IMG/VR virus record: IMGVR_UViG_3300029813_000554
Location: 1 to 31,102 of that record
Strand: one strand, 5' to 3'
Length of the DNA: 31,102 nucleotides
Source of the DNA: a virus
Position 1 is the stretch's first letter. Each line of letters opens with the position of its first letter. Made by a program: the position numbers and the translations under genes. The notes beneath the pieces were generated by a model. It did not search any database. It worked only from the letters and a program-made list of their open reading frames with translations, and was not told where the DNA came from. Below, piece by piece: positions 1 to 7,406 of this stretch.

Positions 1-128
1 ACAACAAAATATTTAATACCGCTGTTCGCACCCTCGGTGATCATAAAATCCAGCTCCAGTTCAAAGCTGCCAAACTCTTTCTCAGTTACAATATCGCCGC
101 CATTTCTTGATTCGGCTCCTAAGAGCGG
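1..128 (-). CDS. Host gene fragment, DUF1080-type (3-keto-disaccharide hydrolase-like) domain, partial
   Basis: Reading leftward from the phage boundary, one frame stays open to the window edge and includes [18 protein letters not shown] and [11 protein letters not shown]. This matches the T-KEFGdFEL ... G-NSGI signature of DUF1080 (concanavalin-like, glycan-active) domains common in Bacteroidota polysaccharide-utilisation genes. Neither gene end is present. The frame runs right up to the phage left end, so the gene was interrupted there. The opposite flank reads as a different gene, which is unexpected for a simple insertion. Family assignment rests on about 40 residues. Confidence 0.6.
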
Positions 129-129
129 T

Positions 130-146
130 AAAACCAAACGTATAAA
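130..146 (+). repeat. Left-end transposase-binding-like site L1
   Basis: AAAACCAAACGTATAAA is the exact reverse complement of the first 17 bases of both right-end copies (30941 and 30964). It lies at the junction with host coding DNA. By analogy with Mu attL/attR these should be sites where the transposase binds and cleaves. That function is inferred; the repeat itself is directly visible. Confidence 0.8.
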
Positions 147-334
147 AAAGAAAATAGGGAATATGGGTGGAAATGACTGATAATAGTGGTTTGCAGAAGA
201 AAAATAGAAAAAGAGAAAAAAAAACAAAACGTATAAAAACGTAAAAAAGCCTTATTTTTTGATAAAATAAATTAAACGATTTTTAATAATAGGTTAATTT
301 GTGGTAGTTAAATAGGCTTTTAATGAGAAAAAAG
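147..334. other. Left-end non-coding region containing second terminal site
   Basis: This is very AT-rich DNA between site L1 and the end of the repressor gene. I see no convincing gene. It contains site L2 (221-237). A further AACGTAAAAAA tract follows at about 238-248 and could be a degenerate third site. It probably serves as the left transposition end. Confidence 0.6.
221..237 (+). repeat. Left-end transposase-binding-like site L2
   Basis: AAAACAAAACGTATAAA differs from L1 at a single base (C to A at the sixth position) and has the same orientation, 91 bp further in. Multiple sites at unequal spacing on the two ends (91 bp left, 23 bp right) are typical of Mu-like ends. Binding is inferred. 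Confidence 0.72.
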
Positions 335-781
335 CTATTTATTACCCCCTGAAAGCAGGTTGATCAGGCGCTGCTTATCCTTAAGCTGTGCGTCTTTGCC
401 CCTTATTACCTCCCGGAGAGCCTCTATGATCCTTTCTTTTTCTGCAAGGTTGATATTATGATATTTTTCTTGCTTATTCTTGACTAAATCAACCTGTTCG
501 TTTTGAGAGTATTTAGGATTTTTAGGCAGATTATTTTTAATTAGGTGTGTATTTAGGGAGACATTTAGGGAGACATTTAGGGAGACATTTTCATCAAAAA
601 AGAAATTATATGAAATGTTATATTTTCTTGCAATAGAATTTATGACCTCAATGGTTGGTTTAAATTTATCAAGTTCAATTTGCGAGATGACACCCCTGGT
701 TACACCAACAGCATTAGCAAACTCTTTTTGACTTAATTCAAAATAATTACGCAACTCCTTAAACTTCAGACTATATTTCAT
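335..781 (-). CDS. XRE-family phage repressor (Mu c-like)
   Basis: From the internal Met at 781 the protein is 148 aa. Residues about 3-60 form an XRE/Cro-C1 helix-turn-helix (LSQKEFANAVGVTRGVISQIE is the HTH core, followed by the usual PTIEVINSIARKYNI helix pair). A linker with three NVSL tetrapeptides and a charged C-terminal helix (about 110-148), probably for oligomerisation, follow. I prefer 781 to the upstream ATG at 811 because HTH proteins of this family begin just before the first helix and the upstream codons overlap the operator-like repeats. It is transcribed away from the early genes at the left end, the position of the Mu repressor, so it probably maintains lysogeny by binding the 782-853 region. 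There is no peptidase domain, so induction is not by LexA-like self-cleavage. Confidence 0.82.
   Translation of the reverse strand: MKYSLKFKELRNYFELSQKEFANAVGVTRGVISQIELDKFKPTIEVINSIARKYNISYNFFFDENVSLNVSLNVSLNTHLIKNNLPKNPKYSQNEQVDLVKNKQEKYHNINLAEKERIIEALREVIRGKDAQLKDKQRLINLLSGGNK
551..590 (-). repeat. 12-bp tandem repeat (x3 plus 4 bases) inside the repressor gene
   Basis: The unit ATTTAGGGAGAC occurs at 551-562, 563-574 and 575-586 and is followed by a partial ATTT. It encodes NVSL three times in the linker between the DNA-binding domain and the C-terminal helix. The unit is a multiple of three, so changes in copy number keep the frame. Confidence 0.9.
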
Positions 782-853
782 TATGCAATATTTTAATGCA
801 AAAAAATGCAATAAATTCTTGCATTGTTATATATTGTTGCTATATTTGCAATT
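782..853. promoter_or_regulatory. Repressor/early operator region with TGCAA-type repeats
   Basis: Between the divergent repressor and Ner-like genes, TGCAA/TTGCA cores recur at about 784, 797, 807, 819 and 847. The clearest element is a perfect inverted repeat AATGCAA-N7-TTGCATT at 805-825, whose right arm contains the TTG of the early promoter -33 box. The spacing and position suit operators for the XRE repressor or the Ner-like protein. Which protein binds is inference. Confidence 0.6.
819..848 (+). promoter_or_regulatory. Early promoter (Bacteroidota -33/-7 type)
   Basis: TTG at 819-821 is followed after exactly 19 nt by TATATTTG at 841-848. This fits the Bacteroidota primary sigma consensus TTG-N19-21-TAnnTTTG. 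It points at the Ner-like gene starting at 881, and the -33 element lies inside the inverted repeat 805-825, so a bound repressor would block it. Confidence 0.72.
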
Positions 854-880
854 ATAAATTAAGACAAACATACACAATAA

Positions 881-1159
881 ATGTCAAAAATCAAGTTTCC
901 TGAAAATATAGAGTTAGCTAAAAGACTCAGACTCGGCGATATCAGGATTATAGCGAAGGCAACCAATAGATCGCTCTGCCAGGTGCGGCTGATATTTTGT
1001 GGTCGACGCAGACTTACCCCCAGGATTAAATCAGCATACGAGATTGTTATAAAAATGAATGATGACATGGAGAGGGCTCTGAGTGAGGCTATGGCAAGTC
1101 AGAAAGAGAATTACCACAAGAAACATCCCAAGTTTATACATAACCAAAACTTACAGTAA
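881..1159 (+). CDS. Ner/Cro-like small DNA-binding protein (first early gene)
   Basis: This is a 92-aa protein. Residues about 18-50 (GDIRIIAKATNRSLCQVRLI) have the spacing of a helix-turn-helix, and the region is rich in Arg/Lys. The C-terminal third is charged and probably disordered. It is the first gene after the early promoter and is divergent from the repressor, the position of ner in Mu, whose product turns down early and repressor transcription. It ends in TAATG, overlapping the next start. The family match is weak at sequence level, so the role rests mainly on position and size. Confidence 0.6.
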   Translation: MSKIKFPENIELAKRLRLGDIRIIAKATNRSLCQVRLIFCGRRRLTPRIKSAYEIVIKMNDDMERALSEAMASQKENYHKKHPKFIHNQNLQ

Positions 1160-1311
1160 TGATTAAAAAAACAGTCAGACTCGTTAAAGATAAACCTGCT
1201 CCAGGAGACAGGAAATCGGTAATAGAATACAGGATTTGTGGTATTCTGATATATAAAAAAGAATTGTTTCATCCAACGGGCGAAGGAGAGGTGATATATT
1301 ACAGCTTCTGA
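1159..1311 (+). CDS. Small hypothetical protein (50 aa)
   Basis: The start overlaps the stop of the Ner-like gene (TAATG), implying translational coupling. The product begins MIKKTVRLVKDKPAPGDRKS and continues with alternating polar/hydrophobic residues ending in EVIYYSF, consistent with a small beta-rich domain. I do not recognise the family. Its last 13 bases overlap the end of a convergent small ORF (1299-1475). Confidence 0.55.
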   Translation: MIKKTVRLVKDKPAPGDRKSVIEYRICGILIYKKELFHPTGEGEVIYYSF

Positions 1312-1475
1312 ATATAGGGCATAAACCCGGAGGCCTCCTGGTCCAATTCCTTTGTATATGATAATTCTGAACGCATGGCGGAGCGCTTTTTAAGAAGATC
1401 TTTAACCTTCTGTAATTCGCGGTAAATAACATACTGATTAGCAAGAACCTTAATGAGTAATTCATATTTTTCCAT
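1299..1475 (-). CDS. Small leftward ORF in the early region (58 aa, helical)
   Basis: The product starts MEKYELLIKVLANQYVIYRE and continues with a lysine-rich amphipathic helix (ELQKVKDLLKKRSAMRSEL). It reads like a genuine short coiled-coil protein, not random sequence. It runs against the early operon and starts 45 bp from the 1521 gene, leaving a small divergent gap. The gap contains TACTTTTA on the minus strand, one base from a -7 box. Function unknown. It might be a small regulator acting on early transcription or a protein partner; both ideas are speculative. Confidence 0.5.
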   Translation of the reverse strand: MEKYELLIKVLANQYVIYRELQKVKDLLKKRSAMRSELSYTKELDQEASGFMPYIQKL

Positions 1476-1520
1476 AACAATTAGAATTTAATGAAACATA
1501 AAAGTAGTTAAATAATCAGA

Positions 1521-1955
1521 ATGGATGAAGAACTGTTGCTTGATTTTATCGATACCTGGAATAAAAAAAACCCTAACGAAAGGTTGACACCTTATATTAT
1601 ATCGCTGGTGGGCAGATATTTTAATATGGCAAAAAGCATGGGTTATGATATGGCATTGAATGATATTAAGAAAAAAATAAAACACCTTGAAACAAGCAAG
1701 GGAAGCATAATGACAAAACAACTATTCGGATTAATGAAAATGGACAATATGGCACTTTTTAAGACAGCGGCAAAAAATCTAAAAATCGGCGACGAATGCT
1801 GGTTGAAAGACTATAAAACGCCCTTTATTGTAATTGATAAAAATGAAACGGCAGTAAAAATAGAGCACAAATTGAAAAAATATATAAAGAGGCTATCACC
1901 AGACTGGCCCGTGTTGCACGAAGATATAGATAAGGCTAAACTTTTAGGACTATAA
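1521..1955 (+). CDS. Hypothetical early protein upstream of transposase (144 aa)
   Basis: It lies 3 bp before the transposase gene. The N-terminal half (residues 1-60) is helical and charged. The C-terminal half (about 78-125) contains KIGDECWLKDYKTPFIVID followed by a basic stretch, which resembles a small beta-barrel of the kind that binds nucleic acid or a partner. I do not recognise a named family. Its position just before A suggests an accessory or regulatory role in transposition, which is inference only. Confidence 0.7.
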   Translation: MDEELLLDFIDTWNKKNPNERLTPYIISLVGRYFNMAKSMGYDMALNDIKKKIKHLETSKGSIMTKQLFGLMKMDNMALFKTAAKNLKIGDECWLKDYKTPFIVIDKNETAVKIEHKLKKYIKRLSPDWPVLHEDIDKAKLLGL

Positions 1956-1958
1956 CAG

Positions 1959-4034
1959 ATGAAATTCATAGATAACACGTTGTATATTGAGTTTAAAGAA
2001 CTGGTTTCTGTGGGTATTTCAGGGGCTGCAATTAGAAAGGCAAAAAACAGAAACAGTTCCTCCTGGTCCTTCCTGCAGGATCCCGACGACCACCGAAAAG
2101 TGCTTATCGAATATGAAAAGCTAAAGTCAAAATACAAGAAGCTGGTAATCGATAAGCTGTGTGGCGGTCTTAAGCCTAATGAATATTTCAGCACACAGGC
2201 AATAAACCGGCATCTTGTAATTAAGCAGGGAGACATGGAATTCATTCAAAGCGAGACGGGCTTGCGTAAGGATACGCGAGCGAAAGCCGTCGAAGCATGT
2301 AAATACTTATATCTGCTTGAGCGGCTCAATACGGCAACACTAAAAAAGAAAGCTTTCCCGAAATGGACGGTAGATGAGTTCTGGGATAACCTGATCGCTC
2401 ACATTAAAGCAAACAAGACATTGAATAAAGGTGGCAAAGCGGGCATTAATCTATCGTCAAACCGGATCCGGCTAACCAATTTTGCAAAAAAATACTCACA
2501 AGACGGTCCATCGGTGCTCATCAGCCGGCGGATGAATAATAAAAACAGCTCAAAACTTGGAAAAACTATTGAAAACGGCAAACTAAGCGTATACTCAAAA
2601 GACCTGTTTACACAGCAAATGTCTCTCCTTCTTGAATTAAGAGCCAACCTGAACAATTTCGATTACGTTCAGATAACAAAAAAATACAACCTGGTTGCAC
2701 GCGATTTGAGATACCCGGAATTAACATCGAGACAGGTTGAAAGCATACTTTTCACCGGTGAACACAACCGGATCACATCCCCGGGGAGGTATGGTGCAGC
2801 ATATTATTATAATACACAAAGCATACAGGCAAAGCGCCGGCGACCGGTAATGCCCCTGCAGTATGTTACGGTAGATGGCTGGGAGGTTGAGCTTTTCTAC
2901 CAGGAAAGGGTTTATGACAGTCGTGGCAATTCAAAAATGTTATATGACCGCCGGCTAAAGGTTGTTATAATCCTCGACACCTTCAATAATTACCCTCTTG
3001 GGTATGCTATCGATGACCAGGAGAGCGCTATCCTTATTAAACAGGCTATGAAAAATGCGGTTGATCATGTTCACAAACTTACAGGCAGGTATTATATTCC
3101 TTACCAGATACAAAGCGACCATTTTGCTTATTCCGAAATGAAATCATTCTATGAGATGATGAGTCATGTCTTCACGCCTGCCCGCGTGGGTAATGCAAAA
3201 AGCAAGGTGATCGAGCCATATTTCAGGCATATAAACAAAACATATTGTCAGATGCTATATAACTGGAGCGGCTTCGGCATCACATCCAGGCGTGAGAACC
3301 AGCCAAACCGGTCCTTAAAGGATAAAATCAAGAAAAGCTTCCCTGACCGCCCGGGAGTTATCAGGCAGATTGAGAAAATCATAACAAGCGAAAGACAGGA
3401 AAGGATAGATAATTACATGCCCGCGCTTGAAAAAGCTAATAAAATGACATTGACCGATGAAAATTATCTGCGATATCTTGGTATCCAGCATAGCCGCACT
3501 GCAAAGCTTACCGGCAGGGGTTTCATGATCACGATCGGGGGCGTAAAAATGACTTACGATTCTTTCGACCGGGATTTTCGCAACCAGGATCACCGGAGCT
3601 GGCAGGCTTATTATGATCTGATGAATCTTAGTAAAATATTGGTTGAAGCGGATGATGGCAAATACCGGTTCATCCTGGATGAAAAATATGAGCAGCCGAT
3701 GGCGCTGAATGAACAAACGGCAGAGGACCGCCGCGAGCTTAAAAAGATAAAAGATTATAACAAGGCAGATGAGCAGGCTATAGCCGAAGCACGGGCTGAA
3801 AACATAAGGATCCTTGAAGATATGTTTTATGATCATCCGGAACTCGAGGATATACGTAAACTTACAATGTTCACACAGGACGGACAGCAGAAGAAACTGC
3901 TTCAGGAGGCAAAGGGCATCAAGGCGCTAAAGCCGCCTAAACGAAAAATTAAAGAAGAAGAGGAGGAGAGCATAGAGGAAAAGCATATGAAATACCTGGA
4001 CAGAAAAAATATTGATATGACAAAATATCTATAA
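1959..4034 (+). CDS. A: MuA-family DDE transposase
   Basis: This 691-aa protein cuts the phage ends and joins them to target DNA. The N-terminal part (about 1-260) carries DNA-binding helical regions. The RNase H-like integrase core shows a DDE triad: D306 in YVTVDGW, D387 in QIQSDHF and E419 in KVIEPYF, with a 31-residue D-E spacing. The region after about 500 matches the non-specific DNA-binding beta-barrel of MuA (GGVKMTYDSFDRDF). The C-terminal tail (about 600-691) is Lys/Glu-rich and should carry contacts to the B ATPase. Size is close to MuA (663 aa). It is followed by a hairpin and then the B gene. The terminal repeats are its probable binding sites. Confidence 0.95.
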   Translation: MKFIDNTLYIEFKELVSVGISGAAIRKAKNRNSSSWSFLQDPDDHRKVLIEYEKLKSKYKKLVIDKLCGGLKPNEYFSTQAINRHLVIKQGDMEFIQSETGLRKDTRAKAVEACKYLYLLERLNTATLKKKAFPKWTVDEFWDNLIAHIKANKTLNKGGKAGINLSSNRIRLTNFAKKYSQDGPSVLISRRMNNKNSSKLGKTIENGKLSVYSKDLFTQQMSLLLELRANLNNFDYVQITKKYNLVARDLRYPELTSRQVESILFTGEHNRITSPGRYGAAYYYNTQSIQAKRRRPVMPLQYVTVDGWEVELFYQERVYDSRGNSKMLYDRRLKVVIILDTFNNYPLGYAIDDQESAILIKQAMKNAVDHVHKLTGRYYIPYQIQSDHFAYSEMKSFYEMMSHVFTPARVGNAKSKVIEPYFRHINKTYCQMLYNWSGFGITSRRENQPNRSLKDKIKKSFPDRPGVIRQIEKIITSERQERIDNYMPALEKANKMTLTDENYLRYLGIQHSRTAKLTGRGFMITIGGVKMTYDSFDRDFRNQDHRSWQAYYDLMNLSKILVEADDGKYRFILDEKYEQPMALNEQTAEDRRELKKIKDYNKADEQAIAEARAENIRILEDMFYDHPELEDIRKLTMFTQDGQQKKLLQEAKGIKALKPPKRKIKEEEEESIEEKHMKYLDRKNIDMTKYL

Positions 4035-4040
4035 GAAAAA

Positions 4041-4072
4041 CCCCGGGGCATGTAAGTGCATAACACCCGGGG
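4041..4072 (+). promoter_or_regulatory. GC-rich hairpin between transposase and B ATPase
   Basis: CCCCGGG (4041-4047) pairs with CCCGGGG (4066-4072) across an 18-nt loop, preceded by five A residues. The 3' side is followed by CTTAATAATAA, not a T-run, so it is at best a weak terminator. It could instead mark an RNA processing or stability point that adjusts A versus B expression. Confidence 0.55.
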
Positions 4073-4098
4073 CTTAATAATAATCTAAATACAAAGAT

Positions 4099-5022
4099 AT
4101 GAAATTAAATTTAGAAACAAAAACATTAATCAGCGACGCTATAAGAACATATAGCGAAGCAAAAGGCGTTTCATTGAACGAAATTGCCCGCAGGTCAGGT
4201 ATTAACCAGGCAAATATTTCGATGATCGTGAACAGAAAAGGCGATGTAAAGGATCACTGGTATTACATTATTGCTGAATTTATAGGTTATGCGATAAAAA
4301 AGTCATACTGGCAAACGGTTGAGACTGCACAATTCAAGTCAATAATCGCACATTGTGACGATGCCAGGCGAGATGGCAAAAACCGGATATTGGTAGGTGA
4401 GACCGGTAGCGGGAAAACCTATACCGTCGATCGCTATATACAGGCTAATCCCGGCAATACATTCAAGATAAGGGTAAGTGCGGCGCATCAGCTTAAGGAT
4501 ATTATACATGAATTGATGACCGGCATGGGACTGGATGCAGTCGGCAGGCGTGTTACAAAAATCAATAACATAGCCAGGCGGTTTCAGTATTACCAGCTTC
4601 AGAATCTTGAGCCGCTGTTGATCGTAGACGAGGCTGAAAATCTGCGCCTGAATATGTATAGCATGATAAAAGCGATATACGATCAGCTTAACGGAATTTG
4701 CCCGGTTGTGCTGCTGGGAACACAGCAGATCATTACACAGATTGACAGACTGAGAAACAATAACAAAATAGGTATGCCGCAATTTTATCGCAGGTTTAAA
4801 GCCGGTATCAGGGAGCTGCCTGTTATAGACAGGACCTATAAACAGTTTCTGGATGGTATTATCGATAATGAGCTTAAGAAATATCTCCGGATGCTTTGTG
4901 ATAATTACGGCGAGCTTAACGATTATCTTGAATTTGCCCTGATGGAAGCCGACCGTCAGGGTCAGGATCTGACCATGGGCTTGTTTCGCGAAATATATAA
5001 TATAAATAAGGTAGCGGTATGA
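4099..5022 (+). CDS. B: MuB-like AAA+ ATPase, target-capture/transposition activator
   Basis: This 307-aa protein (MuB is 312 aa) has an N-terminal helix-turn-helix (about 22-45, LNEIARRSGINQANISMIV). Next come Walker A GETGSGKT (G100-T107) and Walker B LLIVDEAEN (D177, E178). A TQQI sensor-1-like segment follows, then a C-terminal helical domain. MuB-family proteins form ATP-dependent filaments on DNA, choose targets and stimulate A. The stop overlaps the next start (ATGA at 5019), indicating coupling to the downstream accessory genes. Confidence 0.93.
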   Translation: MKLNLETKTLISDAIRTYSEAKGVSLNEIARRSGINQANISMIVNRKGDVKDHWYYIIAEFIGYAIKKSYWQTVETAQFKSIIAHCDDARRDGKNRILVGETGSGKTYTVDRYIQANPGNTFKIRVSAAHQLKDIIHELMTGMGLDAVGRRVTKINNIARRFQYYQLQNLEPLLIVDEAENLRLNMYSMIKAIYDQLNGICPVVLLGTQQIITQIDRLRNNNKIGMPQFYRRFKAGIRELPVIDRTYKQFLDGIIDNELKKYLRMLCDNYGELNDYLEFALMEADRQGQDLTMGLFREIYNINKVAV

Positions 5023-5246
5023 ACCTTAAGGATGAATATGAATTTGTTTGCCCGCGTTGTGGTGAAATTAATCTGACCGAACCAATTCTGAACATGCGTA
5101 TCGGACACAATTCGGGTTATGCTAGCTGCTATAATTGTAAAGAATTTCTATATATCGAAATCTCGAATGATGATAAAATGATAGCGATGGAATACAATGA
5201 GCACCTTGAAGTGCTAAGGAATCTGATTAAGGAAGAATTATTATGA
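5019..5246 (+). CDS. Small zinc-ribbon protein
   Basis: This 75-aa protein has CPRC (C11, C14) and CYNC (C37, C40), a classic four-cysteine zinc ribbon, followed by an acidic helical tail. It overlaps B by 4 bp and the next gene by 4 bp, so it is a tightly coupled early gene. It could bind nucleic acid or a protein partner. No specific function can be assigned. Confidence 0.75.
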   Translation: MNLKDEYEFVCPRCGEINLTEPILNMRIGHNSGYASCYNCKEFLYIEISNDDKMIAMEYNEHLEVLRNLIKEELL

Positions 5247-5653
5247 AAGCAATAACCGATAAAATAAGGCTAAAACAGAGGCAGGAATCGGTAAGCAAAC
5301 GCTTTATGAACCTGCTTTCGATAAGTGAGGATAATTATCACATGCTGCATTACGATCTTACTTTTGCCTGGTTCAGGTATCACGAATATTTCGAAGTATC
5401 AGCCAGACAGTTTGTTTTTTCCAAAAGCTATCATAAATGGTGGAGCTATATTCTTATGATGTTGGAAGAAGTAATGCTCAACGATTATGAAAACTCAGAC
5501 CTGGGGTCCCGGAAGCTTAAAGAATTATATATCGACAAGGTTCTCGATCTGAACTACCGGCCCAACACCACCCTGGCACTTAAATGCAGGCAGGAGTGCG
5601 AGGAGGCTATGCGCAGAAATCCATCATTGAACAAAATGAAGATATACAGGTAA
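5243..5653 (+). CDS. Hypothetical early protein (136 aa)
   Basis: It starts inside the stop of the zinc-ribbon gene (ATGA). The sequence is helical and rich in aromatic residues (HYDLTFAWFRYHEYFEV, KSYHKWWSYILMMLEE) and soluble, with no membrane segment. I do not recognise a family. Co-translation with B and the zinc ribbon suggests a role in early replication or transposition or in host takeover. Confidence 0.65.
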   Translation: MKAITDKIRLKQRQESVSKRFMNLLSISEDNYHMLHYDLTFAWFRYHEYFEVSARQFVFSKSYHKWWSYILMMLEEVMLNDYENSDLGSRKLKELYIDKVLDLNYRPNTTLALKCRQECEEAMRRNPSLNKMKIYR

Positions 5654-5699
5654 TAACATTTAAAAATCATTTAAATAAAGCTATATATAAAAATCTATC

Positions 5700-5945
5700 A
5701 TGAATAAAAAAGAAGAATGTGAAAAGCTGCGTGGTGAAATAATAAGGTTCAAAGAAAGATGCGACCAATACCTTAAATGGCTTAACGACAATACAGATTC
5801 GGCATGCTTCAACGAAATGAGCAGGCATTACAATGATATATGTTTCAAGCTTCAAACAACCAGAGAACGGCTTAAGAGCATCAGCTCGGATAATAATAAA
5901 TATACAGCCTGGCAAAAACCTTTTGAACATAAATACATTTTTTAA
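5700..5945 (+). CDS. Hypothetical early protein (81 aa)
   Basis: This is a short charged helical protein starting MNKKEECEKLRGEIIRFKER with a probable coiled coil over residues 1-30 and three cysteines spread through it. It follows a 46-bp AT-rich gap after the previous gene and ends just before the AACTAAAA leader of the DUF3164 gene. Function unknown. Confidence 0.6.
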   Translation: MNKKEECEKLRGEIIRFKERCDQYLKWLNDNTDSACFNEMSRHYNDICFKLQTTRERLKSISSDNNKYTAWQKPFEHKYIF

Positions 5946-5961
5946 CTAAAAATCTTTAGAA

Positions 5962-6612
5962 ATGAAAGAAACAATCGACATCAACAAATTATCTGAAGCC
6001 GAGCTTCAGGAAGCGCTGCGAAAAAAGCAGGCAGAGAGGCAGGAACAACAAAGACTTGCACGGGAATCATATGAAGCCGAACGCGATACTCTGGTAAAAA
6101 ACATGGTGAAAGAGGCGAAAGATCTGCACATGAAAATGATTGGTTTTAAGGCACAAACCATCACCAGACTTGAGAATTTCCGCGATACCGCCAGGAAATA
6201 TGGCGATATCCGAAGCAACAGCAAGGGTGGGTTTGCTTTACGAAACACAGATCAATCAATGAAGGTTTCATATGATCGTAATACGAAAAGCGAATACGAC
6301 GAACGTGCAAGCCTGGCTGAAGATCTACTAAAAGAATTTCTTGTAGACAAAGTAAAAAAGAGAGATCAAAAGACTTACAGGATGATAACCTCATTGCTCA
6401 CACGGAATAAGACAACAGGAGAATTCAATCCTGTGAGCATAAATTCCCTTTTGGCAATCGAGGACAATTACAGCGATGAGCGTTGGAAAAAGTCAATGAA
6501 GCTTTTCCGCGAAAGCTATAACAACATTCTCATCAGTATGAGCGTGAGCTTTTTTGTGAAGGACGATCAGGACAAGGATCAGGCTATACCGTTAACTTTC
6601 GCATCTCTTTGA
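5962..6612 (+). CDS. DUF3164 family protein (Mu-like early gene)
   Basis: The protein is 216 aa. Residues 1-50 form a Glu/Gln-rich coiled coil. Residues about 60-216 follow the DUF3164 pattern: FRDTARKYG, KGGFALRNTDQSMKVSYDR, a helical block with VDKVKKRDQKTYRMI, then EDNYSDERWKKSMKLFRES and a C-terminal QAIPLTFASL. DUF3164 proteins are found in the early region of many Mu-like phages downstream of B. Their biochemical role is not established. The gene is preceded by an AACTAAAA-containing leader, not a Shine-Dalgarno sequence. Confidence 0.85.
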   Translation: MKETIDINKLSEAELQEALRKKQAERQEQQRLARESYEAERDTLVKNMVKEAKDLHMKMIGFKAQTITRLENFRDTARKYGDIRSNSKGGFALRNTDQSMKVSYDRNTKSEYDERASLAEDLLKEFLVDKVKKRDQKTYRMITSLLTRNKTTGEFNPVSINSLLAIEDNYSDERWKKSMKLFRESYNNILISMSVSFFVKDDQDKDQAIPLTFASL

Positions 6613-6615
6613 GAT

Positions 6616-6837
6616 ATGGATGTAATTGATCAGAACAAACTTTTAGATGCCAGCTTCAATCTGATTAAAGCAAGATATAATAAAGGCTGGATGGTTTATG
6701 TTAAGACACCCGAGCATCGCGAATGGCATATTTACAAAAAGATCGGCAGTAAAGCAAAACTTATTAAGCTCTTAACTGATCTTCGTAAAGAGTTTACATA
6801 CATAGATGTATTTAATATTTTAAATCAACTAAAATGA
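6616..6837 (+). CDS. Hypothetical early protein (73 aa)
   Basis: It starts 3 bp after the DUF3164 stop and its own stop overlaps the next start. The sequence alternates short strands and helices (GWMVYVKTPEHREWHIYKK) and contains no cysteine cluster or membrane segment. Unrecognised family. The dense packing argues that it is translated with its neighbours. Confidence 0.6.
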   Translation: MDVIDQNKLLDASFNLIKARYNKGWMVYVKTPEHREWHIYKKIGSKAKLIKLLTDLRKEFTYIDVFNILNQLK

Positions 6838-7253
6838 AACTGAAAACATTCGATCGCACACAGAGTAAATACAGATTTATAGATAAACCTGCTATTAGTT
6901 TTAATTCGGCAGGCGTGATCCGGATCAATAAATGTGCTTCTGAGCGAATTGGTCTGAAAAGTGGCGATAAGATGAAATTTTACCAGGACGAGGATAATCC
7001 TGAAGACTGGTATGTGGCAGTGGTTCCTAAAACCGATGAGCTTGGATTGAGAATCAGGCAATCCAATTCACAGATTGGTACATTTTGTTTAAATAGCATT
7101 GCAGTGGTAAAGAATCTTTATGAATCCATAGGCTTCAGGGGAAAAACGATCAAATTTCAACTAGGATCCGAGCCTCTTCGAGATTACAAACCTCTTCAAG
7201 ATTATTTGTGGGCAATTATAACCGCCATGGGAAATAAAAATAATGAGTCATGA
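6834..7253 (+). CDS. Hypothetical early protein with AbrB-like N-terminal hairpin pattern (139 aa)
   Basis: Residues about 20-60 (PAISFNSAGVIRINKCASER, then IGLKSGDKMKFYQDEDNPED) resemble the strand-turn-strand of swapped-hairpin AbrB/SpoVT DNA-binding domains (I-IN---A--LGLK-GDKV-FY). The C-terminal half resembles no family I know. If the match is right it is a small DNA-binding protein. The start overlaps the previous stop (ATGA), with AACTAAAA at 6827-6834 running into the ATG. Confidence 0.6.
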   Translation: MKLKTFDRTQSKYRFIDKPAISFNSAGVIRINKCASERIGLKSGDKMKFYQDEDNPEDWYVAVVPKTDELGLRIRQSNSQIGTFCLNSIAVVKNLYESIGFRGKTIKFQLGSEPLRDYKPLQDYLWAIITAMGNKNNES

Positions 7254-7369
7254 TCTGGATAATATTATCGTTTTCATTTGGTTTTATAGCTGGATTTTTG
7301 CTGGCTATAATATTGGCAGCCCACAGCGTTTACCGTGCCAAATACCTGGATGGTGCCGGATTGGAATAA
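7250..7369 (+). CDS. Single-pass membrane peptide (39 aa)
   Basis: The ATG sits in an ATGA overlap with the stop of the previous gene, the same coupling used throughout this operon. The product starts MIWIILSFSFGFIAGFLLAI and continues with a short polar tail, so residues 2-23 are one membrane helix with the N-terminus outside or buried. A longer ORF in another frame starting at 7243 looks spurious. Small phage membrane peptides can act in superinfection exclusion or lysis control; none of this is shown here. Confidence 0.6.
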   Translation: MIWIILSFSFGFIAGFLLAIILAAHSVYRAKYLDGAGLE

Positions 7370-7406
7370 GATCATCAGGAGGCTCACTAACCCGCTTTGG
7401 AACAAG

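Noticed and set aside
551-590. Short tandem repeats as a CRISPR array
   Set aside because: The 12-bp units are directly adjacent without spacers and lie in frame inside the repressor gene; no cas genes are present.
859-1068. 69-codon minus-strand ORF opposite the Ner-like gene
   Set aside because: It is a shadow of the early gene and overlaps the early promoter's transcript start.
1184-1480. 98-codon minus-strand ORF
   Set aside because: Its composition is shadow-like. The better minus-strand frame in the same place is 1299-1475.
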